A DNA stretch of 64,000 nt, from the NCBI RefSeq assembly GCF_028583425.1, contig NC_072791.1, forward strand, positions 17,627,868 through 17,691,867, in the 5' to 3' direction. This DNA is from Eublepharis macularius. Its lineage: Eukaryota; Chordata; Lepidosauria; Squamata; Eublepharidae. Positions within the stretch are counted from its first letter, which is position 1. Each line of letters opens with the position of its first letter. The notes beneath the pieces were generated by a model. The model was given only the letters and a program-made list of their open reading frames with translations, made no database searches and had not been told where the DNA came from. Shown one piece after another: positions 63,330 to 64,000 of this stretch. Position numbers and translations under genes: made by a program.

Positions 63330-63492
63330 ATAAATGACCTGCCAACATCTTTTCCACACTGTGACACTGAGAGATCTCTGTCTTTTGGTGCTACACCTCT
63401 GAAGATGCCAGCCACAGCTGCTGGCGAAACGTCAGGAACCACAATGCCAAGACCACGGCAATACAGCCCGGAAAACCCCCAACAACGAACGT
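63330..63492 (-). repeat. Reverse copy of the 42.2-kb hairpin family
   Basis: CACTGTGACACTGAGAGATC to GGAAAACCCCCAACAA, matching the right arm of the hairpin at 42.2 kb (TGCTACACCTCTGAAGATGC). Only one arm is present, so this is the ordinary form of the family. Confidence 0.75.
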
Positions 63493-63599
63493 AAATGTGT
63501 TGATGAAGAACAGGGGAGAAAACTTGAGTCACCCGTTGCTTAAAAACAAAAGTAGACAAGCAAAGTAATACAAATTCCTTTATATAAATTGAAAGCAGG

Positions 63600-63860
63600 A
63601 AACCAGCTGGGGAGGCGGCTGGACTATTAGACCGCAGAGATGTGACAGGGTTGCTGAAAGTGGAAAAGGAATTCATTCAAGTTCCTGACAGACTGTTTCA
63701 AAATCATCTTCTTTACCGGAGGTGTAGTATAGCCATTTTTAAAAAGCGATCCGGGGTAGAGTTTGATATTCGGCTTTTGGATGCCCTGAAACTATCTATG
63801 CTAGTGAAAGCTAATCAGTCCACATTATCATTCTCTCATTTCTGCTAGCAATATCAAATA
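63600..63860 (+). other. Protein-like open frame in ADSS1 intron 1, unidentified
   Basis: From 63642 the frame reads LLKVEKEFIQVPDRLFQNHL, IFKKRSGVEFDIRLLDALKL and SMLVKANQSTLSFSHFC to a stop at 63846-63848, followed closely by AATAAA (63859). Amino-acid use looks natural, and it has no repeat neighbour. I do not recognise it; it could be the tail of a retroelement or a retrocopy. Confidence 0.25.
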
Positions 63861-64000
63861 AAGCAGATCTTTGACATATGGATCAAGCTAGAAATGCCAA
63901 GGATATTTGTGATCAGATCTTTCTGCTTTTATTTAAAAAAAAAAAGGTTAAAAAACTCCATAGTATGTGTAGGACATGGGTAATGGCAACTCCTGCCCCT

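Larger units (their letters stand above)
59813..64000 (+). other. ADSS1: ADSS1 intron 1 (incomplete)
   Basis: No second ADSS1 exon (GGNNAGHT...) is seen to the window end. The intron holds a reverse GTTGCCAAC copy (60.08-60.245 kb), a SINE fragment (60.83-60.9 kb), a full SINE (62.71-62.99 kb) and a reverse hairpin-family copy (63.33-63.49 kb). Confidence 0.7.

Overview
The window is vertebrate nuclear DNA, most likely from a squamate reptile: small exons in long introns, CpG-rich promoters, CR1 retrotransposon 3' ends, tRNA-derived and 5S rRNA-derived SINEs, and many hAT- and Harbinger-type non-autonomous DNA elements. There are no operons, CRISPR arrays or bacterial genes. The species cannot be fixed from the sequence alone. 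No searches were run; gene names come from reading translated exons and remembered family sequences.

Three protein genes can be read. (1) Minus strand, about 17.05 kb down to 2.59 kb: a clathrin-binding-box protein of the CLBA1/aftiphilin family. Five exons are placed, with a CpG promoter at 16.8-17.45 kb; one junction is unresolved. (2) Plus strand, 32.28-57.30 kb: an inverted-formin (INF2-like) gene. Thirteen exons cover a short FH1, the whole FH2 actin-assembly domain and a C-terminal WH2/DAD-like helix. No exon of the N-terminal inhibitory domain of INF2 was found upstream. One short FH2 exon is present only as a candidate that is 1 nt too long and would stop translation at the next junction. 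(3) Plus strand, from 59.60 kb: exon 1 of ADSS1 (muscle-type adenylosuccinate synthetase) with its CpG promoter; intron 1 runs off the right edge. INF2, ADSS1 and CLBA1 all lie on human 14q32.33, so the block is conserved synteny, but CLBA1 directly head-to-head upstream of the formin differs from the human order.

Layout: 1-2.6 kb, 3' UTR/flank with a SINE inserted in older repeat; 2.6-17 kb, CLBA1 exons and introns; 17.5-32.3 kb, repeat-rich intergenic DNA; 32.3-57.4 kb, the formin gene, whose introns hold most of the transposons; 57.4-59.4 kb, spacer; 59.4-64 kb, ADSS1 promoter, exon 1 and part of intron 1.

The transposon record is the most striking part. Several insertions keep target-site duplications that can be read directly: a 488-bp hAT-type element with a perfect 8-bp duplication, a 260-bp hAT palindrome, a GC-rich CAGGG...CCCTG element inside a 5S-derived SINE with a perfect 8-bp duplication, a 754-bp TG...CA solo LTR with a 5-bp duplication, and a 5S SINE nested in a terminal-inverted-repeat element whose uninterrupted sister copy lies 5 kb away. 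No new enzymatic or defence system was found. The best leads are the DID-less formin with its possible broken exon and the families of long palindromic elements.
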